The notes beneath the pieces are model-generated. The model was not told the origin of the DNA and ran no database searches. It saw only the letters and a program-made list of their open reading frames with translations. A stretch of 37,561 nucleotides of DNA from an uncultured Acidobacteriia bacterium (GTDB taxonomy: Bacteria > Acidobacteriota > Terriglobia > Bryobacterales > Bryobacteraceae), in the NCBI GenBank assembly GCA_903923395.1, contig CAIXXM010000034.1, positions 1 to 37,561 on the forward strand, given 5' to 3'. A program made the translations under genes and the position numbers. Below are positions 30,589 to 37,561 of this stretch, one piece after another. Within the stretch, counting starts at the first letter, position 1. Each line of letters begins with the position of its first letter.

Positions 30589-31847
30589 TGTACGCCTGTA
30601 TCTTCGCTCCGGGCAATCTGGAGGTTCTCATCGAATGCGCGGAGGGTTTTTCTCCCCTGATTGAGGCCCAGCCGCCGGATATGGTGGTCTTTGATGCCAG
30701 AGGGCTCGACCGGCTTTATGGTCCACCGGCATCTTTGGCGGCTGAGATTGAACGGCGCGTGGGTGTTCCGGCGCGGATTGCGGTGGCTTCGAATCCGGAT
30801 GCGGCGGTGCATGCGGCCCGTGGTTTTGCCGGTGTTACGGTGATTCCCGCCGGGGAAGAAGCCCGTGTGCTGGCACCATTGCCTTTGAATCTGCTTGGCG
30901 GCTCGCCGGAAGTGGCGGAATTGCTGCATCTCTGGGGCATCCGGAACTTTGGGGAATTCGCCAAGCTGCCGCCGCTGGGTGTGGCTGCGCGTCTGGGGCA
31001 GGAAGGGTTGGAACTGCAGCGGCTGGCGCGGGGTGAAGCCTCGCGCCGCCTGAAAACCATAGAAGAACCGCTGGAATTTGAGGCTTCGCTCGAACTGGAA
31101 CATCCAGTGGAACTTTTAGAGCCTTTGTCCTTCATTCTAGGGCGTTTATTGAATGAGATCTGTGAGCGTTTGACGTTCCGTGCACTGGCCGCAAATGCGC
31201 TGCATCTGCGCCTAAAACTCGAAGGCGCGCCGGATCACACCACCACTCTGCGTCTGCCCGTACCCATGCTCGATGCCCGGGCTTTTCTGAAGATGCTGCA
31301 GCTTGAGCTCAGCGGTAATCCCCCGGCGGCCGCGGTTCTGCTGGTTTCCCTGCGCGCGGACCCTGCCAAACCCCGCCGCACCCAGCATGGACTCTTCCTG
31401 CCTTCCTCGCCAGAGCCGGAGAAGCTGGAAGTGACCGTGGCACGCGTCCGTCATCTGGTGGGCGATGGCAATGTCGGCACGCCGCGCCTGCGTGACACAC
31501 ACCGCCCGGACAGCTTCGAGATGCGTGGCTTCGCACCCTCGGCCTATACAGGAACGGCAACGGTGATGGATACCCCGCGCGCGCCGCTGCTCTCCCTGCG
31601 CCGTTTCCGCCCGCCCCGTTACGCGCAAGTGCTGGTGGTGAATCAGGAACCCGTCCGCGTATCGTCCCCCACGGTCAACGGGCGCATTGTCATGGCGAAA
31701 GGCCCCTGGCGGACTTCCGGGGAATGGTGGCGCGAAGATGCCTGGCGGCGTGAAGAATGGGATGTCGCGCTCGAATCCGGGGAGCTTTACCGGCTCAGTA
31801 TGGAAACCGATTCAGGAAGGTGGTTCGTGGAGGGAAGTTTCGATTAA
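30588..31847 (+). CDS. imuB: ImuB-like Y-family polymerase homologue
   Basis: A 419-residue Y-family protein lacking the catalytic DE pair: the position normally holding the acidic motif reads VVFDARGLDRLYGPP, and the SYDE motif is absent. LLHLWGIRNFGEFAKLPPLGVAARLG is the helix-hairpin-helix segment. ImuB works as a non-catalytic adaptor that brings DnaE2 to beta clamps; here a beta-clamp motif is not obvious. The C-terminal 100 residues include the family's RRFRPPRYAQV and WWREDAWRREEW tail. Overlaps imuA by one base. Confidence 0.88.
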   Translation: MYACIFAPGNLEVLIECAEGFSPLIEAQPPDMVVFDARGLDRLYGPPASLAAEIERRVGVPARIAVASNPDAAVHAARGFAGVTVIPAGEEARVLAPLPLNLLGGSPEVAELLHLWGIRNFGEFAKLPPLGVAARLGQEGLELQRLARGEASRRLKTIEEPLEFEASLELEHPVELLEPLSFILGRLLNEICERLTFRALAANALHLRLKLEGAPDHTTTLRLPVPMLDARAFLKMLQLELSGNPPAAAVLLVSLRADPAKPRRTQHGLFLPSSPEPEKLEVTVARVRHLVGDGNVGTPRLRDTHRPDSFEMRGFAPSAYTGTATVMDTPRAPLLSLRRFRPPRYAQVLVVNQEPVRVSSPTVNGRIVMAKGPWRTSGEWWREDAWRREEWDVALESGELYRLSMETDSGRWFVEGSFD

Positions 31848-31850
31848 TTT

Positions 31851-31878
31851 CGCGCTAAACTCTGCGCGCTAAACTTTG
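31851..31878 (+). repeat. Tandem 14-mer before the CxxCH/copper protein gene
   Basis: CGCGCTAAACTCTG is followed by CGCGCTAAACTTTG with one mismatch, right after the imuB stop and just before the next ATG (31883). It may be a local duplication or a regulator site; no ribosome site is apparent in it. Confidence 0.5.
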
Positions 31879-31882
31879 TACG

Positions 31883-33160
31883 ATGCGTTACCTCTCTTTC
31901 CTCCTCGCCACCGCAGTGTTATTGCCGGCTGCCGATCCGACGTTTTACAAGGACGTCCTGCCGGTTCTTGAAAACCGCTGCATCGAATGCCACCGGCCTG
32001 GCGAAATTGGCCCCATGCCACTGCAAACGTACAAGCAGGTCCGGCCGTGGGCTGCGTCCATGAAGGAGCAGGTGGAGACTGGCAAGATGCCGCCATGGGA
32101 TGCGGATCCCAAATACGGCCATTTCGCGAATGACCGTTCGCTCACCGCCGCGGAAAAGGCTACCCTCGCGGCTTGGGCCAAAACCGGTGCAAAAGAAGGT
32201 GACCCTAAACAAGCTCCGCCGCACCGCCAGTTTGTCGAGGGTTGGAATATCCAAAAGCCGGATGTGGTGTTGTCCATGCCCAAGCCCTTTCCGATTCCCG
32301 CCAGCGGGCAGGTCGATTACCAGTACATCGTCATTCCCACGGGCTTCAAGGAAGACACCTGGGTGCAGGCGGCGGAAATCCGCCCCTCAGACCGCTCGGT
32401 CGTCCACCACATGGTGATCTGGATCCGCGAACCCGGCAATAAGTGGCTGCGCGGTGAGGCCAATCCGGGCGAACCTTTCGGTCCGCCGAATGGTTTGCAG
32501 CGCGGTGACACAGGCGGACTTGGCAGCGAGATTCTCAACATCTACACCCCCGGCATGGTGCCCGATGTCTGGAAGCCCGGGCAGGCGAAAATGATTCCGG
32601 CCGGCAGCGACATCGTTTTCCAGATGCACTACACACCGAATGGCAAGGCCACGCAGGATCAGACGAAACTCGGCCTGGTGCTGGCGAAAGAAAAGCCCAA
32701 ACAGCGCATCATCACCCTTTCTTCCAGCAACACGCGCTTTGAAATTCCGCCGGGCGACCCGAATTACGAAGTGATCACCACACTGCAACTGCGGAATGCG
32801 GCCACCATTGAGAGCTTCTTCCCTCACATGCACCTGCGAGGCAAGGATTACACTTACCGGATCACTTACCCCGATGGCAAAGTGGAAACGCTGCTCAGTG
32901 TTCCACGTTACCGCTTCAACTGGCAGCTGGCTTACAAGCCCGCGCAGCCGCTGCTGATTCCGGCAGGTTCGAAGATCGAAGGCATTGCGCACTTCGATAA
33001 CTCGCCTAACAATCCGAATAATCCAGACCCCAAAGCGAAGGTCCATTTCGGCGAACAGAGCTGGGAAGAAATGGCTGTCGCTTTCATTGATGTCGCGGTT
33101 GACGTCAACACCACCAGGCGGGACTTCATGCGCCGTCCGGCGTCGGGCGATCACGAATAG
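31883..33160 (+). CDS. Exported protein with CxxCH and copper-monooxygenase-like fold
   Basis: A 425-residue protein with a leader (YLSFLLATAVLLPAA), an N-terminal c-type heme site CIECH at 33-37 (FYKDVLPVLENRCIECH, planctomycete-type cytochrome), and a body resembling peptidylglycine hydroxylating monooxygenases: SVVHHMVIWI (about 173-182), FQMHYTPNG, and FPHMHLRGKDY with histidine and methionine ligands for two coppers. Known members are copper type II ascorbate-dependent monooxygenase-like proteins of unknown substrate. Probably periplasmic oxidoreductase. Starts 35 bp after imuB; probably own promoter. Confidence 0.85.
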   Translation: MRYLSFLLATAVLLPAADPTFYKDVLPVLENRCIECHRPGEIGPMPLQTYKQVRPWAASMKEQVETGKMPPWDADPKYGHFANDRSLTAAEKATLAAWAKTGAKEGDPKQAPPHRQFVEGWNIQKPDVVLSMPKPFPIPASGQVDYQYIVIPTGFKEDTWVQAAEIRPSDRSVVHHMVIWIREPGNKWLRGEANPGEPFGPPNGLQRGDTGGLGSEILNIYTPGMVPDVWKPGQAKMIPAGSDIVFQMHYTPNGKATQDQTKLGLVLAKEKPKQRIITLSSSNTRFEIPPGDPNYEVITTLQLRNAATIESFFPHMHLRGKDYTYRITYPDGKVETLLSVPRYRFNWQLAYKPAQPLLIPAGSKIEGIAHFDNSPNNPNNPDPKAKVHFGEQSWEEMAVAFIDVAVDVNTTRRDFMRRPASGDHE

Positions 33161-33184
33161 CGGCGGGCGTTACCATCGAAGAGG

Positions 33185-34318
33185 ATGTCGCAAACACCTC
33201 TCTGGCAGCAGTACCGCCACCAGTTCCCCGTCACCGAACGCCTGACCTATTTGAACCATGCCGCCGTTGCCCCCCTGTGCCGCGCGGCTTCTGATGCCAT
33301 GCGCGGCCTCGCCCAGGATGCGCTCGAATTCGGCAGCTTCCATTACATGGACTGGATGGAATGCTATGACGGACTCCGCAATTCGACAGCGAAGTTGATC
33401 AATGCCGAAGCGGGCGAAATTGCCATCGTCAAAAATACCTCCGAGGGGGTCGCCACCATTGCTCTCGGGCTCGATTGGCAGCCCGGTGATGTCATTGTGG
33501 CCTTCAAAGAGGAGTTCCCGGCTAACTATTTCCCCTGGCTGCAGTTGGAAAAGAAGGGCGTGGTCATCCGCTGGCTCTCGATTTACGATGAGCTCGACAA
33601 AATCGATGCTGCCGCGAAGGGTGCCCGACTGCTTGCCATCAGCTTTGTCAATTACCTCAGCGGCTACCGGGTGGATCTTGAAGCGATCGGTGAAATCTGC
33701 GCCCGCCACGGGGTCTTCTACTTCTGCGATGCGATCCAGGGCCTCGGCGTCTTTCCGCTCGATGTCCGCAAGTGCAAGATTCATGCGCTTGCCGCCGATG
33801 CTCACAAATGGCTGCTGGGACCGGAAGGCTGCGGCGTTCTCTATGTGCAGCAGGACAAGCAGGACGATATCTTCCCCGTGGAATTCGGCTGGACTAACGT
33901 TGCGAAATACAACGATTATTCCTCGCGCGACATGGCCTTGCGTCCCGATGCCGGCCGCTATGAGTGTGGCACGCTGAACACCATCGGCTGCTATGGCGTC
34001 CGCGCGGCCATCGATCTGTTGTTGGAAGTGGGCGCGGAACGCACGGCCCCTGCTGTGCAAGCTCTGGCCGATCAGGTCTGGGCCGGGGTCAAGGATCTGG
34101 GTTGCGAGACGCTGGGCATCCGCACGCCGGAAACCGGGGCGGGTATTGTCAGCTTCCGGCACGCGGATGTGGATTCGTTGCTCATCGTTCGCAAACTCAA
34201 GGACAAGAATTTCACCATGGCTCCCCGCCAGGGCTGGGTGCGGGTCGCCCCGCACTTCTACAACAGCCCGGATGATATTGACCGCCTGCTGGTGGAACTG
34301 AAGACTGTTATTTCCTGA
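33185..34318 (+). CDS. Class V aminotransferase (cysteine desulfurase-like)
   Basis: A 377-residue PLP enzyme: YLNHAAVAPLC, the PLP Asp in FCDAIQGLG (D182) and the Schiff-base Lys in ADAHKWLLGPEG (K208). An active-site cysteine loop of true cysteine desulfurases is not evident, so it may be a selenocysteine-lyase/isopenicillin-N-epimerase relative. Tail-to-tail overlap of 11 bp with the methyltransferase on the other strand. Confidence 0.9.
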   Translation: MSQTPLWQQYRHQFPVTERLTYLNHAAVAPLCRAASDAMRGLAQDALEFGSFHYMDWMECYDGLRNSTAKLINAEAGEIAIVKNTSEGVATIALGLDWQPGDVIVAFKEEFPANYFPWLQLEKKGVVIRWLSIYDELDKIDAAAKGARLLAISFVNYLSGYRVDLEAIGEICARHGVFYFCDAIQGLGVFPLDVRKCKIHALAADAHKWLLGPEGCGVLYVQQDKQDDIFPVEFGWTNVAKYNDYSSRDMALRPDAGRYECGTLNTIGCYGVRAAIDLLLEVGAERTAPAVQALADQVWAGVKDLGCETLGIRTPETGAGIVSFRHADVDSLLIVRKLKDKNFTMAPRQGWVRVAPHFYNSPDDIDRLLVELKTVIS

Positions 34319-34961
34319 AGATCAAGATGTGTTGCTGCGGCAGCACTTCGCTCACGCGGTCGAACTTGAACCCCTGGGGTTCAAGTTCGGCCTTCACCTG
34401 CGCCACGGTCATCTTGTGCTCGGGGCGGATGGGCACGTTTGGATCTTCCGCGCGATACTCCAGCAGCACCAGGCGGCCTCCTGGCTTTAGGGCTTCCCGC
34501 ATCCGGTCCAGCATCTTCTGCGGATCACCGAATTCGTGGTAGACGTCCACCAGCAGGATCAGGTCGATCTGTTCTTTGGGCAGCTTTGGGTCCGTGAACG
34601 TCCCGAGCACCGGACGGACGTTTGTCACCTTCTTCGCCTTCATGTTTTTGGTGAGCTGATCCACCATATACTGTTGAATATCCTCTCCATACACGATGCC
34701 GTTCGGCCCCACACGCTTGGCCAAACGGAAGGTGAAGTAGCCCACTCCGGCACCGATATCGGCAACCGTGGAACCGGCTTCAATACCAATCGCATCGAGG
34801 GCCTGTTCGGGATGTTCTTCGGATTCACGCTCGGGGCGAACCAGCCAATCCGCACCACCGGGACCCATCACTCCCGCATAGGGCCGCTTCGTGATGGGGT
34901 GCACGCTCTGCCCGGAACAGGCAAAGGCAAAAAGACAGAGGGTGAGTAAGAGACGTTTCAT
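34308..34961 (-). CDS. Exported class I methyltransferase
   Basis: A 217-residue protein from ATG 34961 (the frame extends further back but into the ubiD gene). A leader (KRLLLTLCLFAFACSGQ) precedes a Rossmann methyltransferase with SAM motif VADIGAGVGYFTFRLAKRVG, acidic motif IDLILLVDVYHEF and LKPGGRLVLLEY. A methyltransferase with a signal peptide is odd, since SAM is cytoplasmic; this type recurs in Acidobacteriota and Planctomycetes in my memory. It follows ubiD by 11 bp, so probably cotranscribed. Confidence 0.8.
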   Translation of the reverse strand: MKRLLLTLCLFAFACSGQSVHPITKRPYAGVMGPGGADWLVRPERESEEHPEQALDAIGIEAGSTVADIGAGVGYFTFRLAKRVGPNGIVYGEDIQQYMVDQLTKNMKAKKVTNVRPVLGTFTDPKLPKEQIDLILLVDVYHEFGDPQKMLDRMREALKPGGRLVLLEYRAEDPNVPIRPEHKMTVAQVKAELEPQGFKFDRVSEVLPQQHILIFRK

Positions 34962-34972
34962 AGCTTTGTATA

Positions 34973-36424
34973 TTAAAGCCCAGCCTTCTTCCAGAGAGCA
35001 TCCACGCGGGCCTTCACATCCGCGGGCATCTTGATGGTATCCGGCCACTCGCGCGTAAAGCCTTCGCCCGGCCACTTCTTCGTGCCATCGATGCCCATCT
35101 TACTGCCAAAGTTGGCCAGGCGGCTCGAATGATCCAGAGAATCCACCGGACCGAGTGTGAACTGGATGTCGCGCTCGGGGTCGATGTTGTTCAGCACAAT
35201 CCAGGCGACCTCGCTGGGATTCTGAATGTCGACATCTTCATCCACCACGACAATGACCTTCGTGAACATTGCCTGGCCGAGACCCCAGACGGCATTCATG
35301 ACTTTGCGTGCATGGCCGGGGTAAGACTTCCGGATCTTGACGATCATGAGGTTGTGGAAGACGCCTTCGGCGGGCATGCACATATCCACCACTTCCGGCA
35401 TGGTCATCTTCATCAGGGGCAGGAAGATGCGTTCGATGGCCTTGCCCATGTAGAAGTCTTCCATGGGCGGCGGACCAACGATTGTCGCCGCATAGATGGG
35501 GTCTTTGCGGTGCGTCAGGCAGGTGACGTGGAACACAGGATACTGGTCAGCGTTGGTGTAGAATCCCGTGTGATCTCCAAAGGGCCCTTCGGTGCGGGTC
35601 TCGCCAATCTCGACGTAACCTTCCAGCACGAACTCCGCATTCGCCGGGACTTCGATATCCACGGTCTGGCACTTCACCATTTCGACCGGCTTGCCGCGCA
35701 GGAAGCCGGCCATCATCATCTCGTCGATCTCCGGCGGCAGGGGCAGGATGGCGGAGTACATCACGGCGGGGTCGGCACCAATGGCGACAGCTACGGGCAT
35801 GCGGGGCTTCTCACCGGTGGCCGCCAGTCGCCTGTAGTGCTCGGCACCCTGTTTGTGTGTCTGCCAGTGCATGCCGGTGGTGTTGTCATCAAACACCTGC
35901 ATTCGGTACATGCCGCAGTTGCGCTTGCCCGTCTCCGGGTTCTTGGTGAAAACCATGGGCAGCGTGATGAAGGGTCCGCCATCATGAGGCCAGCAGGTGA
36001 GTACGGGAAGTTCGCTGAGGGAGAACTCGCCTTCGCGCTTGATGACTTCCTGGCAGGCGCCCTTCGAGACGATTTTCGGGAAGACGGCACCCATCTCTGC
36101 CAGCATGGGCAGCATTTTGAGCTTGCCCAGCATGCCTTCGGGCATCTTCATCTGGATCATGTCCGCGATGCGCTGGGCGATGGAGTCGATATCATCCACC
36201 TGCAGGGCGATGCGCATGCGTTCCATGCTGGCGAAGGCGTTGAGCAGGACGGGGTATTTGTAGCCCCTGGGGTTCTCAAACAGCAGCGCCGGGCCGCCGT
36301 TCTTGACGGAGCGGTCGGCAAATTCCGTCATCTCCAACTTCGGATCGACTTCGATCTGGACGCGCTTCAGCTCCTTCTTTTTCTCGAGAGCTTTGATGAA
36401 TTCACGGAGGTCTTCGTAGGCCAT
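34973..36424 (-). CDS. ubiD: UbiD-family prenylated-FMN decarboxylase
   Basis: A 483-residue protein from ATG 36424 (a longer frame to 36523 crosses the divergent fabG promoter and is rejected). It contains EGPFGDHTGFYTNADQYPVF (in parts), the THRKDPIYAATIVGPPP segment and catalytic Glu/Arg region IERIFLPLMKM typical of UbiD. UbiD removes the carboxyl group of 4-hydroxy-3-polyprenylbenzoate or related aromatic acids using prenyl-FMN made by UbiX, not present here. With the methyltransferase it may serve quinone synthesis, but the exported methyltransferase argues against a simple ubiquinone role. Confidence 0.9.
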   Translation of the reverse strand: MAYEDLREFIKALEKKKELKRVQIEVDPKLEMTEFADRSVKNGGPALLFENPRGYKYPVLLNAFASMERMRIALQVDDIDSIAQRIADMIQMKMPEGMLGKLKMLPMLAEMGAVFPKIVSKGACQEVIKREGEFSLSELPVLTCWPHDGGPFITLPMVFTKNPETGKRNCGMYRMQVFDDNTTGMHWQTHKQGAEHYRRLAATGEKPRMPVAVAIGADPAVMYSAILPLPPEIDEMMMAGFLRGKPVEMVKCQTVDIEVPANAEFVLEGYVEIGETRTEGPFGDHTGFYTNADQYPVFHVTCLTHRKDPIYAATIVGPPPMEDFYMGKAIERIFLPLMKMTMPEVVDMCMPAEGVFHNLMIVKIRKSYPGHARKVMNAVWGLGQAMFTKVIVVVDEDVDIQNPSEVAWIVLNNIDPERDIQFTLGPVDSLDHSSRLANFGSKMGIDGTKKWPGEGFTREWPDTIKMPADVKARVDALWKKAGL

Positions 36425-36456
36425 ATGCGTCGATTTACTATGATTGCAATTTGTAG
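36425..36456. promoter_or_regulatory. Short divergent promoter region between ubiD and fabG
   Basis: Only 32 bp separate the two ATGs. TACTAT/TAGTAA overlapping boxes lie in the middle; no ribosome site on either side. Promoters for both genes must overlap, and at least one transcript should be leaderless or start inside the neighbour. Confidence 0.35.
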
Positions 36457-37194
36457 ATGACAAACCGTACAGCACTTGTAACTGGAGCCAGCCGGGGAAT
36501 CGGCCGCGCGTGCGCGCTTGCACTTGCCAAGGGGGGCGCGAGGGTTGCGCTTGCCGCCCGGCAGATGGACAAACTCGAAGAGACCGCCGCGGAGATACGC
36601 GCCCTCGGGGCGGAGGCTTTCCCTGTTTCGATTGACCTGAGCAGCCAGGATTCCATCAAAGAGGGGTTCTCGAAGGTGGCCAAGGAGTTCGGCCGGATTG
36701 ACATCCTCGTCAATAACGGCGGCATCACGCGTGACGGACTCGCCATGCGGATGAAGAAGGATGACTTCAACGCCGTGCTCGAAACCAATCTCACCGGCGC
36801 TTTCCTTTGCATCCAACAGGTCCTGTCTGGAATGATGCGGGAACGCTGGGGAAGGATCGTAAACATCGCATCCGTGGTCGGTCAGGCGGGGAATGCGGGC
36901 CAGGTGAACTACGTGGCATCGAAGGCCGGGCTGATCGGGATGACGAAGTCAATCGCGCAGGAGATCGCGTCGCGGAACATAACGGTGAATGCGGTGGCAC
37001 CGGGGTTCATCGAGACCGATATGACCAGCGTGCTGAGCGATGAGGTGAAGGCGAAGATCCTGACGGGGATTCCGCTGGGGCGCATGGGCTCGGCGGACGA
37101 TATCGCAGCGGCGGTGGCGTTTCTGTGCGGGGATGGCGCGGCGTATATCACCGGGGCGGTGATTGATGTGAATGGCGGGATGTATATGCGGTAG
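36457..37194 (+). CDS. fabG: 3-oxoacyl-ACP reductase-like SDR
   Basis: A 245-residue short-chain dehydrogenase: TGASRGIGRA (NADP-binding), NNGG in place of the usual NNAG, catalytic Ser in NIASVVGQ, and YVASK (Y-x-x-x-K). C-terminal GGMYM end and length suit FabG. Stand-alone, divergent from ubiD. Could be a housekeeping paralogue rather than the fatty-acid enzyme. Confidence 0.88.
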   Translation: MTNRTALVTGASRGIGRACALALAKGGARVALAARQMDKLEETAAEIRALGAEAFPVSIDLSSQDSIKEGFSKVAKEFGRIDILVNNGGITRDGLAMRMKKDDFNAVLETNLTGAFLCIQQVLSGMMRERWGRIVNIASVVGQAGNAGQVNYVASKAGLIGMTKSIAQEIASRNITVNAVAPGFIETDMTSVLSDEVKAKILTGIPLGRMGSADDIAAAVAFLCGDGAAYITGAVIDVNGGMYMR

Positions 37195-37220
37195 AAGGAA
37201 GTCCGGGTACAATTTGGAGT

Positions 37221-37397
37221 ATGGCGAAAATCATCGATCCAGCGACGATGCCTGACTCGCAGATCATGATTCCCGGATTGAAAGGCCCCATTCTCGACTT
37301 TGGGCCCGGTGAAGATTTCCCGACTTCGGAAGTGGATGATTTCCTGCGTATGATCCGGGACACACGAGCCAGTGAAACCACGCCACGTCAAGACTGA
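37221..37397 (+). CDS. Small antitoxin-like protein
   Basis: A 58-residue acidic protein (MAKIIDPATMPDSQIMIPGLKGPILDF in parts, ending SETTPRQD) that starts at ATG 37221 after GGAG and whose TGA overlaps the ATG of a PIN-toxin gene. Its family is unknown to me, but the layout is that of an antitoxin placed before a VapC-type toxin. Confidence 0.6.
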   Translation: MAKIIDPATMPDSQIMIPGLKGPILDFGPGEDFPTSEVDDFLRMIRDTRASETTPRQD

Positions 37398-37561
37398 TGA
37401 AGGTCCTCATGGCGGATACCAATGTGGTGTCCATCCTCTTCAACAGAAAACATGAACTTCGCGACACTTGAATCCGGGCGTTGGCTGGGCATGACGTCGT
37501 GATCTGTTTTATGGTCGCTGCCGAGTTAGGTCGCTGGCCACTTACGAATGATTGGGGGGGA
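37397..37561 (+). pseudogene. PIN-domain toxin (VapC-type) with in-frame stop, cut by window edge
   Basis: The frame reads MKVLMADTNVVSILFNRKHELRDT then TGA (37469-37471), and continues in the same frame as IRALAGHDVVICFMVAAEL and GRWPLTNDWG. The halves match the VapC pattern (DTNVVS with catalytic Asp; later AEL acidic). One base change (for example TGG to TGA) would explain the stop. The rest lies outside the window, so loss of function is likely but not proven. Confidence 0.75.

Noticed and set aside
10539-31847. Transposase or integrase gene in the window
   Set aside because: None of the coding regions shows DDE, HUH or tyrosine-recombinase motifs; any mobility of the repeats must come from elsewhere.

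Overview
The window looks like chromosome of a GC-rich soil bacterium of the Acidobacteriota, most likely the Bryobacterales/Solibacter group. The main clue is the SBBP-propeller protein at 20291-22342, whose C-terminus matches my memory of the Solibacter C-terminal domain TIGR03437. Secreted sulfatases, a DUF1080 sugar hydrolase, a CxxCH plus copper-monooxygenase-like protein and an imuA-imuB pair fit the same group. The assignment rests on pattern recognition, not a search.

Left part (1-15.6 kb), ordinary and mostly metabolic. A BNR-propeller end is coupled to a MoaD/ThiS carrier. A minus-strand series follows: DUF1080 protein, GT9-like protein, MTA phosphorylase, a MeaB GTPase fused to methylmalonyl-CoA epimerase, an exported protein and NagA. 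Then come a cupin, a MazEF pair, an ankyrin / CxxCH / alpha-toroid protein, a GMC oxidoreductase with its gluconate-2-dehydrogenase subunit-3 partner, and two overlapping sulfatase genes. Together these suggest scavenging of sulfated or oxidised sugars and amino sugars outside the cytoplasm, plus methylthioadenosine salvage and propionate metabolism.

Middle part (15.6-27.4 kb), accessory. About nine or ten copies of one roughly 100-bp intergenic repeat, all in the same orientation, separate modules of one to three genes. The modules are DUF433/DUF5615 with a DUF5829 protein, DUF4160/DUF2442, the SBBP protein, a sulfatase, VapBC, Phd/PIN, and a second DUF4160/DUF2442. Three copies carry a 5' extension that starts with a tRNA T-loop-like sequence at an almost fixed distance. 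One gene pair is duplicated together with its downstream repeat. No integrase or transposase is visible. Several genes here are broken: a serine hydrolase with an in-frame stop, a PIN toxin with a 4-nt deletion, a truncated DUF4160, and HicB and DUF433 fragments. The region ends next to the 3' end of a tRNA-Gly(UCC) gene.

Right part (27.4-37.6 kb), again mostly ordinary. It holds an SGNH hydrolase and aldo/keto reductase, a second DUF433/DUF5615 pair, imuA-imuB, the cytochrome/copper protein, a class V aminotransferase, an exported methyltransferase behind a UbiD decarboxylase, and a divergent FabG-type reductase. At the edge lies a small antitoxin-like ORF followed by a PIN toxin gene with an in-frame TGA.

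The most notable features are the repeat-punctuated, cassette-like array with its load of intact and decaying toxin-antitoxin-type modules, and several promoters that appear to start transcription at the start codon.
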